Of a DNA stretch of 46,938 bases, positions 1 to 7,425 are shown piece after piece. The notes under the pieces were generated by a model that did not search any database, was not told where the DNA came from, and was given only the letters and a program-made list of their open reading frames with translations. Source of the DNA: Lachnospiraceae bacterium (GTDB taxonomy: Bacteria > Bacillota > Clostridia > Lachnospirales > Lachnospiraceae); the NCBI GenBank assembly GCA_014804265.1, contig JAAVAC010000054.1:1-46938 (forward strand), in the 5' to 3' direction. Within the stretch, counting starts at the first letter, position 1. The number at the start of each line of letters is the position of its first letter. Position numbers and translations under genes: made by a program.

Positions 1-74
1 ATTTACCATCTAAAGAAGAAAAGAAAAAGATACTACATCAGTAAAATAGAGCAGATACACCAATCTATGTACAG

Positions 75-458
75 TTGCGCAATCAGATTGTCATGGGAAT
101 CGGAAGAGGAGAATTAAAAGCAGGAGAATCGCTTCCCACGGTCAGACAGCTGGCCCAGGATATTGGCGTGAATACGATGACAGTCAATAAGACCTACCAG
201 ATTTTAAAATTAGAAGGGTATATTGAAATCGACAGAAGAAAGGGGGCGACGGTCTGTGCCATAAAGGCCGCCACAGCAGAATTCCGGGAAAAGCTGGAAG
301 GGGAGCTGGAGCTGCTAAGTGCCCAGGCTTGTTTAAAGGGATATGAAAAAGAAGAATTCTTAAAGCTTTGCAGTGAAATGTTTGACCGGATGAAGGCGGC
401 GGGTTTTCCTTCAAAGGAACAGGGACAGACAGGAAATTTTGGAGAGGTAATTTTTTAG
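75..458 (+). CDS. GntR family (YtrA-type) transcriptional regulator, N-terminus disrupted or incomplete
   Basis: This is a short GntR-family DNA-binding regulator. A winged helix is visible in the first 60 residues, with the family signatures LPTVRQLAQDIGVN (recognition helix region) and YQILKLEGYIEIDRRKGATV (wing), followed by a short helical C-terminal tail as in the YtrA subfamily. YtrA-type regulators usually control an adjacent membrane protein or ABC transporter, and the next gene, nearly contiguous at 475, is a membrane protein. The only start in this frame is a TTG at 75, which would cut off the conserved beginning of the first helix. Upstream in the same frame, codons from 45 read RADTPIYVQL, which is family-like, but a stop lies at 42-44. 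The frame +1 sequence before it reads YYISKIEQ, which is also family-like. A single missing base near 54 would join them. The real protein therefore probably starts outside the window, or the gene is frameshifted. Confidence 0.8.
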   Translation: MRNQIVMGIGRGELKAGESLPTVRQLAQDIGVNTMTVNKTYQILKLEGYIEIDRRKGATVCAIKAATAEFREKLEGELELLSAQACLKGYEKEEFLKLCSEMFDRMKAAGFPSKEQGQTGNFGEVIF

Positions 459-474
459 GATGGGAGGGATTTGG

Positions 475-1884
475 ATGCTTTTTTTGGTAATAATGCTCAT
501 ATGCAGCGCTTCCTTGATTGGGGCATTTTATTATTGCTTTATTACGGCAGGAGAAGAGAAAAAGCAGATTTTGCTTGGGGTTACGCTTCCGAAAGAGGCA
601 TTGGAGCAGGAAGCGGTCAAAAAGATGGCAGGAGATTATAAAAAGAAAATCAATCAATGCATGGGTATACTGCTTTTGGCTGGCATTCCGGTACATGGGG
701 CCATGGCAGGTTATCTATCTGTTTTTTTGATTATCTATATGATATGGGCTGTTTTGCTCTATTGGCTTCCATACCGGATCCTGAAAAGGGAGCATGACAG
801 AATGTATCGGATGAAATGTGAGAATCATTGGACAGTAGGAGAAATGCGGACAATCTATGTTGATACCCAGGCAAGCAGCCTGGCAAGAAAATATCCACTT
901 TCTTCTGTTCATTTTCTGATTGGGGCATTGATTTGTCTGATTCCGGTTTATGTAAGCGACAGCATCTGGGAATTTTTTCAGGAAGAAATGGCAGGAGTAG
1001 TATTTGCTACTTCCCTGATGACAAAGCTTGCATTTTTTGTGTGCTACTCTCTTTTTGTAAAGAGAGGAAACCGGGTTTATAGCCATGATACGAAAATCAA
1101 CCAGAAATGCAGCAGGCTGAAACGGAATATAATGGGAAACTGTATGGTGATTCTTTCTTATCTGGACAGCATTTCTTTTGTCATCATGGAATGGGGGATG
1201 GGAAAGGAGCAGTACAGGGCATATTTTAATGAAAGAATGATTCTGTTTTGTGTAGTGCAGGTAATAGAGATCAGCTTTTTGATTTACAGTTTTGTCCGGT
1301 TTGAAAATAGAAAAAGAGAAATATTAATGGCGGATAAGACACCTATCCTGATAGATGAGGATGAATATTGGAATGGAATGTATTATAACAATCCGGAAGA
1401 TAAAAGAGTATTAGTGGCTGACCGGGTTTTCGAGTCCAATTTTACATTTAATATGGGACATCCGGCAGGCAAGCTGATTGTATATGGGATTACAGTCTTT
1501 ACGGCTGTCAGCATGCTTTGGCTTTCCGTAGTATTGCTGCGGATGGATTTTGTTCCTTTTTCCATGGACATCCGGGAAGAAAGCGTGAACTTTACAGCAG
1601 GCGGATATAATCTGGAGGTTCCCCTGGAGAACATTGAAAAAGTCACCTTACTTTCCAAACTTCCCGATAAGCGTCTGACCAAGACGAACGGAGGCGCAAC
1701 TGATGAGTACCTGCTTGGAAAATTCCGCATGGAAGAGCTGGGAAACTGCTATATGTACGTGTATCGGGAATATCCGGTAATCATTCAGGTGGATACTAAG
1801 GAACGGGTGATATTTTTTAATACAAAGGAGGAGGGAAAGACGAAAGAGCTGTATGAAAGGTTGTGTGAGGCGGTTGGAGAGTAG
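475..1884 (+). CDS. Polytopic membrane protein with DUF1648-like region and C-terminal PH-like region
   Basis: This is an integral membrane protein of about 469 residues. Hydrophobic segments are visible near the N-terminus, around residues 65-100 (two), 145-190 (two), 225-275 (two) and 335-360. A soluble C-terminal part of about 100 residues resembles bacterial PH-like domains (strands around SFSMDIREESVNFTAGGY and YPVIIQVDTKERVIFFN). The start is taken at the ATG at 475 because GGGAGGG at 463-469 sits just before it; the ATG at 460 has no comparable ribosome binding site. The gene follows the GntR stop by 16 bases, so the two form a regulator-membrane protein operon. Family resemblance is to Bacillus-type DUF1648/YhdP-like membrane proteins found beside YtrA-type regulators. 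The function is unknown; a role in cell-envelope stress or transport regulation is inference only. Confidence 0.75.
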   Translation: MLFLVIMLICSASLIGAFYYCFITAGEEKKQILLGVTLPKEALEQEAVKKMAGDYKKKINQCMGILLLAGIPVHGAMAGYLSVFLIIYMIWAVLLYWLPYRILKREHDRMYRMKCENHWTVGEMRTIYVDTQASSLARKYPLSSVHFLIGALICLIPVYVSDSIWEFFQEEMAGVVFATSLMTKLAFFVCYSLFVKRGNRVYSHDTKINQKCSRLKRNIMGNCMVILSYLDSISFVIMEWGMGKEQYRAYFNERMILFCVVQVIEISFLIYSFVRFENRKREILMADKTPILIDEDEYWNGMYYNNPEDKRVLVADRVFESNFTFNMGHPAGKLIVYGITVFTAVSMLWLSVVLLRMDFVPFSMDIREESVNFTAGGYNLEVPLENIEKVTLLSKLPDKRLTKTNGGATDEYLLGKFRMEELGNCYMYVYREYPVIIQVDTKERVIFFNTKEEGKTKELYERLCEAVGE

Positions 1885-1928
1885 TGCTGTATTTATGCCG
1901 GTATAAAAAGGGGGGTGGAGAAGCGGAC

Positions 1929-2155
1929 GCCAAAGAGGGATGAGGGCGGATTCCATGCGGTGTTTTCGATGGTGCTTTTCCTAAACAGCCTGAGGAAGGT
2001 TGCTGGAACCGAACGGGTCGGAATATAGCGGCGTCCATGCCGCAATATTCCTAAAATTGCCGTCCATGGCAATTTTCCTCTGGGTTGCGGACAGGCTGTT
2101 AAGGAAAAGTACCATTGAAAACAATGCATGGAATCCGCCCTCATCCCTCTTTGGC
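1929..2155. repeat. Large palindromic element, copy 1 (64-bp arms)
   Basis: Arms 1929-1992 and 2092-2155 are inverted repeats of 64 bases with 59 Watson-Crick matches; most of the differences are G-T pairs. The outer part of the left arm (AGAGGGATGAGGGCGGATT) and its inner end (CTTTTCCTAAACAGCCTG) are nearly identical to the second copy at 34620-34685. The roughly 22 bases between them differ between copies but remain complementary within each copy. The loop of about 100 bases holds two further hairpins (2020-2076). No open reading frame here looks real. It occupies the gap between the membrane protein gene and structured repeat copy A. Confidence 0.85.
2020..2076. repeat. Twin hairpins with identical GTCCAT loops
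   Basis: Hairpin one spans 2020-2051 (stem GGAATATAGCGGC with one mismatch). Hairpin two spans 2053-2076 (stem AAAATTGCC, perfect). Both close on the same six-base loop GTCCAT although their stems are unrelated. They sit in the loop of the large palindrome 1929-2155. The conserved loop on different stems suggests recognition of the loop, but there is no direct evidence of function. Confidence 0.75.
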
Positions 2156-2287
2156 TGTTTCGTTTCAGCCACTACTTTGTTACAAGATATGGCTATGCCT
2201 TAAATACATTCAAAATATTCCAACTTATCCCAATACCTTTAAGTTTCCTTCCGATTATTTCATCGGAACATACTTTTTTTGCAACAA

Positions 2288-2472
2288 GGGGCTTTTCGAT
2301 ACCCAGTAAGAGTCGGCATTGCCTATGATAGTCTTAGGGACCTTGGCAAAGTCGCCGGCACTTATGCACCGTATTTTGGTGCATTAGTACCGCTGCGTCT
2401 TTGCAGAGCGAGAGCGTGTCCTAAGACTATCATAGGCAATGCCGACTCTTACGTCCTCTTATCCAAACCCCC
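2288..2472 (+). repeat. Structured repeat family, copy A (conserved core inside copy-specific stem)
   Basis: The outer pairing is GGGG 2288-2291 with CCCC 2468-2471. After a conserved strand (CTTTTCGATACCCA) comes a 33-bp perfect stem, 2306-2338 with 2420-2452, whose sequence is unique to this copy. Inside lies the shared core. Helix GCAAAGTCGCCGG (2346-2358) pairs with 2390-2404, including a two-base bulge. A hairpin ATGCACC/GGTGCAT (2364-2384) follows, and a GC-GAGA-GC tetraloop sits at 2408-2415. The 3' flank CTCTTATCCAAA is also shared. The element lies 78 bases upstream of the -10 of the flotillin gene. It is not coding; the open frames across it are by-products of the repeat. Confidence 0.9.
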
Positions 2473-2546
2473 ACCTGTCTACAAATCAAAACCCGACAAA
2501 TATCGACAACTCCCACCAAATAATTCCCCCTCATTTTTCAAAAGTG

Positions 2547-2555
2547 TGCTATACT
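2547..2555 (+). promoter_or_regulatory. Extended -10 promoter element for the flotillin gene
   Basis: TGC followed by TATACT (2550-2555) is a good extended -10 sequence. No convincing -35 is visible 17 bases upstream. The start codon follows 48 bases later behind AGGAGAAGGAG. Confidence 0.6.
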
Positions 2556-2602
2556 ATAGGCGTATGTAATATACTAAAACACTAAGGAGAAGGAGAATTT
2601 TT

Positions 2603-4096
2603 ATGATGGAGTTATCAGAATTAGTAAAATTTATTGTACCTGCTATAATCGTTATTGTCGTTTTAGCTATTTTGCTGTCCGGTTATGTAAAGGCATCGCC
2701 GGATACGGCCTACATTATTTCAGGTATGCGGAAGAAACCGAAAGTATTGATTGGACGGGCGGGAATTAAGATTCCATTCTTTGAAAAAAAGGATGAACTG
2801 AATCTACAGCTGATTCCCATCAATGTAAAGACTTCCAGTGCGGTTCCTACGGCTGATTACATCAATATCAGTGTAGATGCGGCGGTAAACGTGAAGATTG
2901 GAGATAAAGAGGAACGGCTTCAGTTAGCAGCACAGAACTTTCTGAATAAGAAGGTGGAGTATATTGCCCAGGTGGCAAGGGAAGTGCTGGAAGGTAATAT
3001 GCGTGAAATCGTTGGAAAGATGAATTTAGAAGAAATGGTAAGCGACCGTCAGAAATTCGCCACCCTTGTAAAGGAGAGTGCAGAACCGGATCTTGCTGCC
3101 ATGGGACTGGACATCGTCAGCTTCAACGTACAGAATTTCGTAGACGGCAACGGAGTTATAGAGAACCTTGGTGTGGACAACATCGTAAAGATTCAGAAAA
3201 ATGCCGCAATTTCCAGAGCGGAAAGTGAAAAAGATATTGCCATGGCACAGGCAATTGCCCAGAAGCAGGCAAATGATGCACAGGTAAATGCCAAGACAGA
3301 AATTGCTATCCGAAATAATGACCTTGCCATAAAACAGGCAGAACTGAAAAAAGAAGCAGATGCCAAGAAAGCGGAAGCGGATGCGGCTTATCAGATTCAG
3401 CAGGAAGAGCAGCGTAAGACCATTGAGGTTACCACAGCCAATGCCAACATTGCCAAGCAGGAAAAGGAAATCATGTTAAAGCAGAAGGAAGCAGAGGTTA
3501 TGGAACAGGCGCTGGATGCCCAGGTCAAGAAAAAAGCCGAAGCAGATAAATTTGCAAGACAGCAGCTGGCAGATGCAGAGCTTTATGAACGCCAGAGAGA
3601 TGCGGAAGCTAAGAAATACGAAGCACAGCAGGAAGCGGAAGCATTAAAGGCACAGGCAGAGGCAGATAAATATGCCAAAGAGCAGGAAGCAGCCGGTATC
3701 CGCACAAAAGGTCTGGCAGAAGCAGAAGCCATCCGTGCAAAAGCAGTGGCAGAAGCGGAAGGTATCGAAAAGAAAGCGGAAGCTATGACCAAAATGGGCG
3801 AAGCAGCCGTATTGGAAATGTACTTTAAAGCCCTGCCGGAGGTTGTCAGAAATGCAGCAGAACCACTAACCAAGGTAGATAAGATCACCATGTACGGTGA
3901 CGGCAACTCCGCTAAGCTTATGAAAGACGTAATGAATACTCTGAATCAGGTAACAGACGGATTAAAGGAATCCACAGGAGTAGATTTAAATGCAGTATTA
4001 TCCGGCTTTGTAGGTGGAAGAATGAGCGCCCATGCTGCCCAAGATGAGAGAGCGGGTAACCGAGTAGCAGAAACAGCTGATACAGACCTGTTATAA
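2603..4096 (+). CDS. SPFH/flotillin-like membrane scaffold protein
   Basis: The 497-residue protein has one N-terminal membrane segment (about residues 9-29), an SPFH/band 7 domain (about 30-210) and a long alanine/glutamate/lysine-rich coiled coil (about 215-400) with repeated EAEAxxAKA-type heptads. A C-terminal region of about 100 residues follows, ending without a membrane segment. This order and length match FloT/YuaG-type bacterial flotillins, which oligomerise at the cytoplasmic face of the membrane and organise functional microdomains. Start codons ATGATG at 2603 and 2606 both follow AGGAGAAGGAG; the first is used here. No NfeD partner gene is adjacent, which is unusual because NfeD proteins often accompany flotillins. 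The gene appears monocistronic, with a promoter at 2547-2555 and a terminator at 4127-4155. The repeat stretch 3200-3790 is strongly biased in codons because of the coiled coil. Confidence 0.92.
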   Translation: MMELSELVKFIVPAIIVIVVLAILLSGYVKASPDTAYIISGMRKKPKVLIGRAGIKIPFFEKKDELNLQLIPINVKTSSAVPTADYINISVDAAVNVKIGDKEERLQLAAQNFLNKKVEYIAQVAREVLEGNMREIVGKMNLEEMVSDRQKFATLVKESAEPDLAAMGLDIVSFNVQNFVDGNGVIENLGVDNIVKIQKNAAISRAESEKDIAMAQAIAQKQANDAQVNAKTEIAIRNNDLAIKQAELKKEADAKKAEADAAYQIQQEEQRKTIEVTTANANIAKQEKEIMLKQKEAEVMEQALDAQVKKKAEADKFARQQLADAELYERQRDAEAKKYEAQQEAEALKAQAEADKYAKEQEAAGIRTKGLAEAEAIRAKAVAEAEGIEKKAEAMTKMGEAAVLEMYFKALPEVVRNAAEPLTKVDKITMYGDGNSAKLMKDVMNTLNQVTDGLKESTGVDLNAVLSGFVGGRMSAHAAQDERAGNRVAETADTDLL

Positions 4097-4126
4097 AATA
4101 ATATAGCAGTCTAAAAATGATATTAT

Positions 4127-4155
4127 AAGGAGCCGTGAAACCGGCTCCTTTATGA
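4127..4155 (+). terminator. Rho-independent terminator after the flotillin gene
   Basis: The stem AAGGAGCCG (4127-4135) pairs perfectly with CGGCTCCTT (4142-4150) around the loop TGAAAC and is followed by a short T-rich run. It separates the flotillin transcript from structured repeat copy B downstream. Confidence 0.8.
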
Positions 4156-4189
4156 TACCATTTTTCATACCCATGACTTGCTTCTTTAA

Positions 4190-4216
4190 CATATCCAAAA
4201 CATATCCAAAACATAT
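4190..4216. repeat. Short tandem repeat of CATATCCAAAA
   Basis: CATATCCAAAA occurs at 4190-4200 and again at 4201-4211, followed by a partial third unit (CATAT). The motif TATCCAAA is also part of the conserved 3' flank of the structured repeats, so this may be debris from the same family. Confidence 0.6.
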
Positions 4217-4237
4217 AGGAAACTTTCCAAAGCAGAT

Positions 4238-4425
4238 GATGGCCTTTCGATACACAGTGGGAGCAGGCATCGCATATGGTAGTCTTCTGGACCTTGGCAA
4301 AGTCGCCGGCACTTACGCACCGTACTTTGGTGCGTTAGTACCGCTGCGTCTTTGCAGAGCGAAAGCGTGTCCATAAGACTACCATATGCGATGCCTGCTC
4401 CCACGTCCGCCTATCCAAATCCATC
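4238..4425 (+). repeat. Structured repeat family, copy B
   Basis: The outer pairing is GATGG 4238-4242 with CCATC 4421-4425. The copy-specific stem pairs 4257-4292 with 4369-4404 (36 bases, one mismatch). The core is the same as in copy A, with hairpin ACGCACC/GGTGCGT (a T-A to C-G change on both sides relative to copy A) and tetraloop GAAA. It lies between the flotillin terminator and the promoter of the pseudouridine synthase gene, so it is probably outside both neighbouring transcripts. Confidence 0.9.
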
Positions 4426-4532
4426 CCCCCTTCATAAAGCAACCTGAACTGTTCCAAGAAATAAGCGGGAAATAAAGGCGAAATGAACACGAACGCCCTC
4501 CCAAAAGCCATATGGATAATTTCCTCAAAATA

Positions 4533-4541
4533 TGCTATACT
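4533..4541 (+). promoter_or_regulatory. Extended -10 promoter element for the pseudouridine synthase gene
   Basis: TGC followed by TATACT (4536-4541) forms an extended -10. It is followed about 70 bases later by the start codon. A -35 box is weak (a TGGAT-like sequence near 4513). Confidence 0.55.
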
Positions 4542-4613
4542 GTAAAACATCCGATTGATAAAAAACAGGGAATATTTTCAAAGAAAACGGAAAATTGAGG
4601 AAATAGAAAACGA

Positions 4614-5348
4614 ATGATGGAAGAAAAAAAAGTGCGAATCAATAAATATATAGCCGAGGCAGGAATCTGCTCCAGAAGGGAAGCCGACAAGCTGATAGAG
4701 CAGGGCAGGGTGGCGTTGAATGGGAAAACAGCCTCCATGGGAGACAAAGCCGGCAGTCAGGACCAGGTAACGGTCTGTGGAAAGCCCATAGGCAGGAAAA
4801 ACGAAAAGGTCGTGCTTGCATTTTATAAGCCTGTTGGAATTACCTGTACGGAAAAGGATAAATTTGCCGATAAGACCATTCTTGAGTATGTAAAATACCC
4901 GATTCGTGTCACATATGCCGGAAGGCTGGATAAAGATTCAGAAGGGCTGATTCTTTTAACCAATGACGGAGAGCTGATTCAGAAGCTTATGAAGGGTTCT
5001 GCCGGACATGAAAAGGAATATGTGGTAAAGGCAAAGAGGGAGCTGACAGATAGCTTTTTGGAGGAAATGGGAAAGGGTGTCTATTTAAAAGAGTTAGACC
5101 AGACTACCAGACCTTGTAAGATAGAAAAGATGGGAAAATATACCTTTCGGATTATATTGACCCAGGGGCTGAACCGGCAGATCAGGCGGATGTGCAGGGA
5201 ACTTGGAAATGAAGCGGTTTCTATAAAAAGGGTGCGGATCATGAATATCCAATTGGGAAAACTTCCCTACGGAAAATGGAGACAGGTTAGCGGAGACGAA
5301 CTGAAGAAGCTATATGAGGGAGTAGGTATGGTGCCAAAGGATTTTTAA
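4614..5348 (+). CDS. rluF: 23S rRNA pseudouridine synthase, RluF/RsuA family
   Basis: This enzyme isomerises a uridine in ribosomal RNA to pseudouridine. The 244-residue protein begins with an S4 RNA-binding domain (about residues 7-65; RINKYIAEAGICSRREADKL). The catalytic domain of the RsuA/RluB/E/F group follows, with the active-site motif GRLDKDSEGLILLTNDG (catalytic Asp in GRLD, about residue 106) and the RQIRRMCRELG motif near residue 190. KPVGITCT fits RluF better than RsuA, but the exact target base is inferred from family resemblance. ATGs at 4614 and 4617 share a weak GAGG at 4597-4600. The ligA start follows the stop by 46 bases, so the two genes are probably cotranscribed. Confidence 0.88.
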   Translation: MMEEKKVRINKYIAEAGICSRREADKLIEQGRVALNGKTASMGDKAGSQDQVTVCGKPIGRKNEKVVLAFYKPVGITCTEKDKFADKTILEYVKYPIRVTYAGRLDKDSEGLILLTNDGELIQKLMKGSAGHEKEYVVKAKRELTDSFLEEMGKGVYLKELDQTTRPCKIEKMGKYTFRIILTQGLNRQIRRMCRELGNEAVSIKRVRIMNIQLGKLPYGKWRQVSGDELKKLYEGVGMVPKDF

Positions 5349-5394
5349 ACTGGCATTGAGAAAGAGAAGAAGTATTTTGAGGGAGGAAACGGCA

Positions 5395-7368
5395 ATGGAT
5401 CAGATAGAAAAGATGAAAGAATTGATAAATAAATTGCAGGAAGCATCAAAGGCTTATTATGCACAAGACCGGGAAATCATGAGTAATTATGAGTATGATG
5501 CCCTTTATGATCAGTTAGCAGCTATGGAAAAAGAAACCGGAATGACCCTGGCTGGCAGTCCTACAGTAACGGTAGGTTATGAAGCCGTAGAAGAGCTTCC
5601 AAAGGAGAGGCATGAAAGTCCTATGCTTTCTTTGGCCAAAACAAAGGAAAGAGAGGAGCTGCGGGACTGGCTGCAGGAAAAAGAGGCAATTTTGTCCTGG
5701 AAACTGGACGGTTTAACGATAGTTCTTACTTATGCTGCTGGAAAACTTGCAAAAGCAGTTACCAGAGGAAACGGAGAAGTAGGGGAAGTGGTCACCAACA
5801 ATGCAAGGACCTTTCTCAATCTGCCCCTGCAGATTCCTTTTCAGGGAGAGCTGGTGTTAAGGGGAGAAGCCGTTATTACCTATTCTGATTTTGAGAAAAT
5901 AAACGAAGAAATTCCAGAGGCCGAAGCAAAATACAAAAATCCAAGGAATTTGTGCAGTGGTTCCGTAAGACAACTGAATAATGAAATTACGGCAAAAAGA
6001 AAAGTGCGGTTTATTGCTTTTTCCCTGGTAACCTGCAAGGCGGGAGAAACGGAAGGAGAAAAACAGCCGGATTTTGCAAATTCCAGAGAAAAACAGCTTG
6101 ATTTTTTAAGGTCTCAGGGTTTTGAGGTAGTGGAATCAAAGATTGTAAATAGGGACACGATTTTAGAAGCAATAGATGATTTTGCCGAAAAGATTAAAAC
6201 CTATGATGTGCCGTCGGATGGGTTAGTTCTTGCTTACTGTGATCTGGAATACGGAAAATCATTAGGACGTACTTCTAAATTCCCAAGAGATTCCATTGCT
6301 TTTAAGTGGGCTGATGAAATCAGGGAAACTACTTTAAAGGAAATAGAATGGAGTCCAAGCCGCACCGGACTGATCAATCCGGTGGCTGTTTTTGAGCCGG
6401 TAGAGCTGGAGGGAACTACGGTGAGCCGTGCCAGTGTGCACAATATCAGCATTATGAAAGGACTTGAGCTTGGCATTGGGGATAGAATCACGGTATATAA
6501 GGCTAATATGATCATACCGCAGATTGCGGAGAACCTTACAAAAAGCGGGGTAAAGGATATTCCCCAGGTTTGTCCCGCCTGTGGTGGAAAAACCCATATT
6601 CAGAAGGTGAATGAGGTGGAAGTGCTCACCTGTATGAATGAAGACTGCCAGGCAAAGAAAATCAAGTCCTTTACCTTATTCGTAAGCAGGGATGCGTTAA
6701 ATATTGACGGATTGTCGGAAGCTACCTTGGAAAAGTTCATCGGAAAAGGATTTATCCATAGTTTTTCCGATATTTTCCTGTTGGATAGATATAAGGATGA
6801 GATTACCCAGATGGAAGGCTTTGGCGAAAAGTCTTATAAGAATTTAATGGAGAGCATAGAAAAAGCAAGAAATACCACACTGCCAAGACTGATTTACGGA
6901 CTTGGCATTACCGGTATAGGGCTTGCCAATGCAAAAGTAATCTGCAGGCATTATGATTATGATCTAGAAGCAATGAAAAGGGCGGATAAAGAAGAATTAA
7001 GTGAAATCGATGGAATAGGGGAAGTGCTTGGAGAAGCTTTTTCTTCCTATTTTGCAAAAGAAGAAAATGTGGAGCAGCTTGAGAGGCTGCGGAAGGAACT
7101 GGAAATAGAAAAGCAGCCGATAAATGAAATGGAGCAGAGTCTTTTAGGGATGACATTTGTGATAACCGGTTCGGTAGAGCACTTTGCCAATCGGAATGAA
7201 ATCAAGGAATTGATTGAAGGACGGGGCGGCAAAGTAACGGGGAGTGTTACCGGAAAAACCTCTTATTTGATCAATAATGATATTTCCTCTAATTCCGGCA
7301 AAAATAAAAAAGCAAAGGACCTTGGAATTCCAATCATATCGGAAGAGGATTTTTTGAAAATGCTGTAA
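5395..7368 (+). CDS. ligA: NAD-dependent DNA ligase LigA
   Basis: This enzyme seals DNA nicks using NAD+. Domain order is as in the family. The N-terminal NMN-binding region (YYAQDREIMSNYEYDALYDQL) comes first. The adenylation domain has nucleophile Lys103 in SWKLDGLT and the motif TRGNGEVGE. An OB fold, a four-cysteine zinc finger (CPAC...CMNEDC), helix-hairpin-helix repeats (for example GLGITGIGLANAKVI) and a C-terminal BRCT domain (LLGMTFVITGSVEHFANRNE) follow. The ATG at 5395 is chosen because GGGAGG at 5381-5386 precedes it; a TTG further upstream has no ribosome binding site. That gives 657 residues, close to the usual length of about 670. The usual TRGDG is TRGN here, a small variation. 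The 3' end carries the metA promoter. Confidence 0.95.
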   Translation: MDQIEKMKELINKLQEASKAYYAQDREIMSNYEYDALYDQLAAMEKETGMTLAGSPTVTVGYEAVEELPKERHESPMLSLAKTKEREELRDWLQEKEAILSWKLDGLTIVLTYAAGKLAKAVTRGNGEVGEVVTNNARTFLNLPLQIPFQGELVLRGEAVITYSDFEKINEEIPEAEAKYKNPRNLCSGSVRQLNNEITAKRKVRFIAFSLVTCKAGETEGEKQPDFANSREKQLDFLRSQGFEVVESKIVNRDTILEAIDDFAEKIKTYDVPSDGLVLAYCDLEYGKSLGRTSKFPRDSIAFKWADEIRETTLKEIEWSPSRTGLINPVAVFEPVELEGTTVSRASVHNISIMKGLELGIGDRITVYKANMIIPQIAENLTKSGVKDIPQVCPACGGKTHIQKVNEVEVLTCMNEDCQAKKIKSFTLFVSRDALNIDGLSEATLEKFIGKGFIHSFSDIFLLDRYKDEITQMEGFGEKSYKNLMESIEKARNTTLPRLIYGLGITGIGLANAKVICRHYDYDLEAMKRADKEELSEIDGIGEVLGEAFSSYFAKEENVEQLERLRKELEIEKQPINEMEQSLLGMTFVITGSVEHFANRNEIKELIEGRGGKVTGSVTGKTSYLINNDISSNSGKNKKAKDLGIPIISEEDFLKML

Positions 7369-7382
7369 GGGTATGGTATAAT
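7354..7382 (+). promoter_or_regulatory. Sigma-A promoter for metA, inside the end of ligA
   Basis: TTGAAA (7354-7359), a 17-base spacer and TATAAT (7377-7382) form a near-consensus promoter. The -35 lies in the last codons of ligA. It drives metA from about 7389, leaving too little leader for a SAM riboswitch. Confidence 0.8.
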
Positions 7383-7425
7383 AGGTAGACAAGATCAAGG
7401 AAATCAGTTAAGGAAGTGATTCGAT

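Noticed and set aside
1893-2203. Frames inside the large palindrome on both strands
   Set aside because: Inverted symmetry yields matching frames on both strands; no ribosome binding sites or protein-like composition.
2288-2472. Hammerhead or other named self-cleaving ribozyme in the repeat core
   Set aside because: No CTGATGA/GAAA hammerhead core or other known catalytic motif is visible.
2279-2569. Open frames across the structured repeats giving a recurring peptide with GALVPLRL
   Set aside because: The same peptide appears because the DNA core is repeated. There are no ribosome binding sites, and both strands are open by chance of the palindrome.
7383-7425. SAM riboswitch upstream of metA
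   Set aside because: The leader from the mapped-by-eye promoter to the start is only about 40 bases, far too short.
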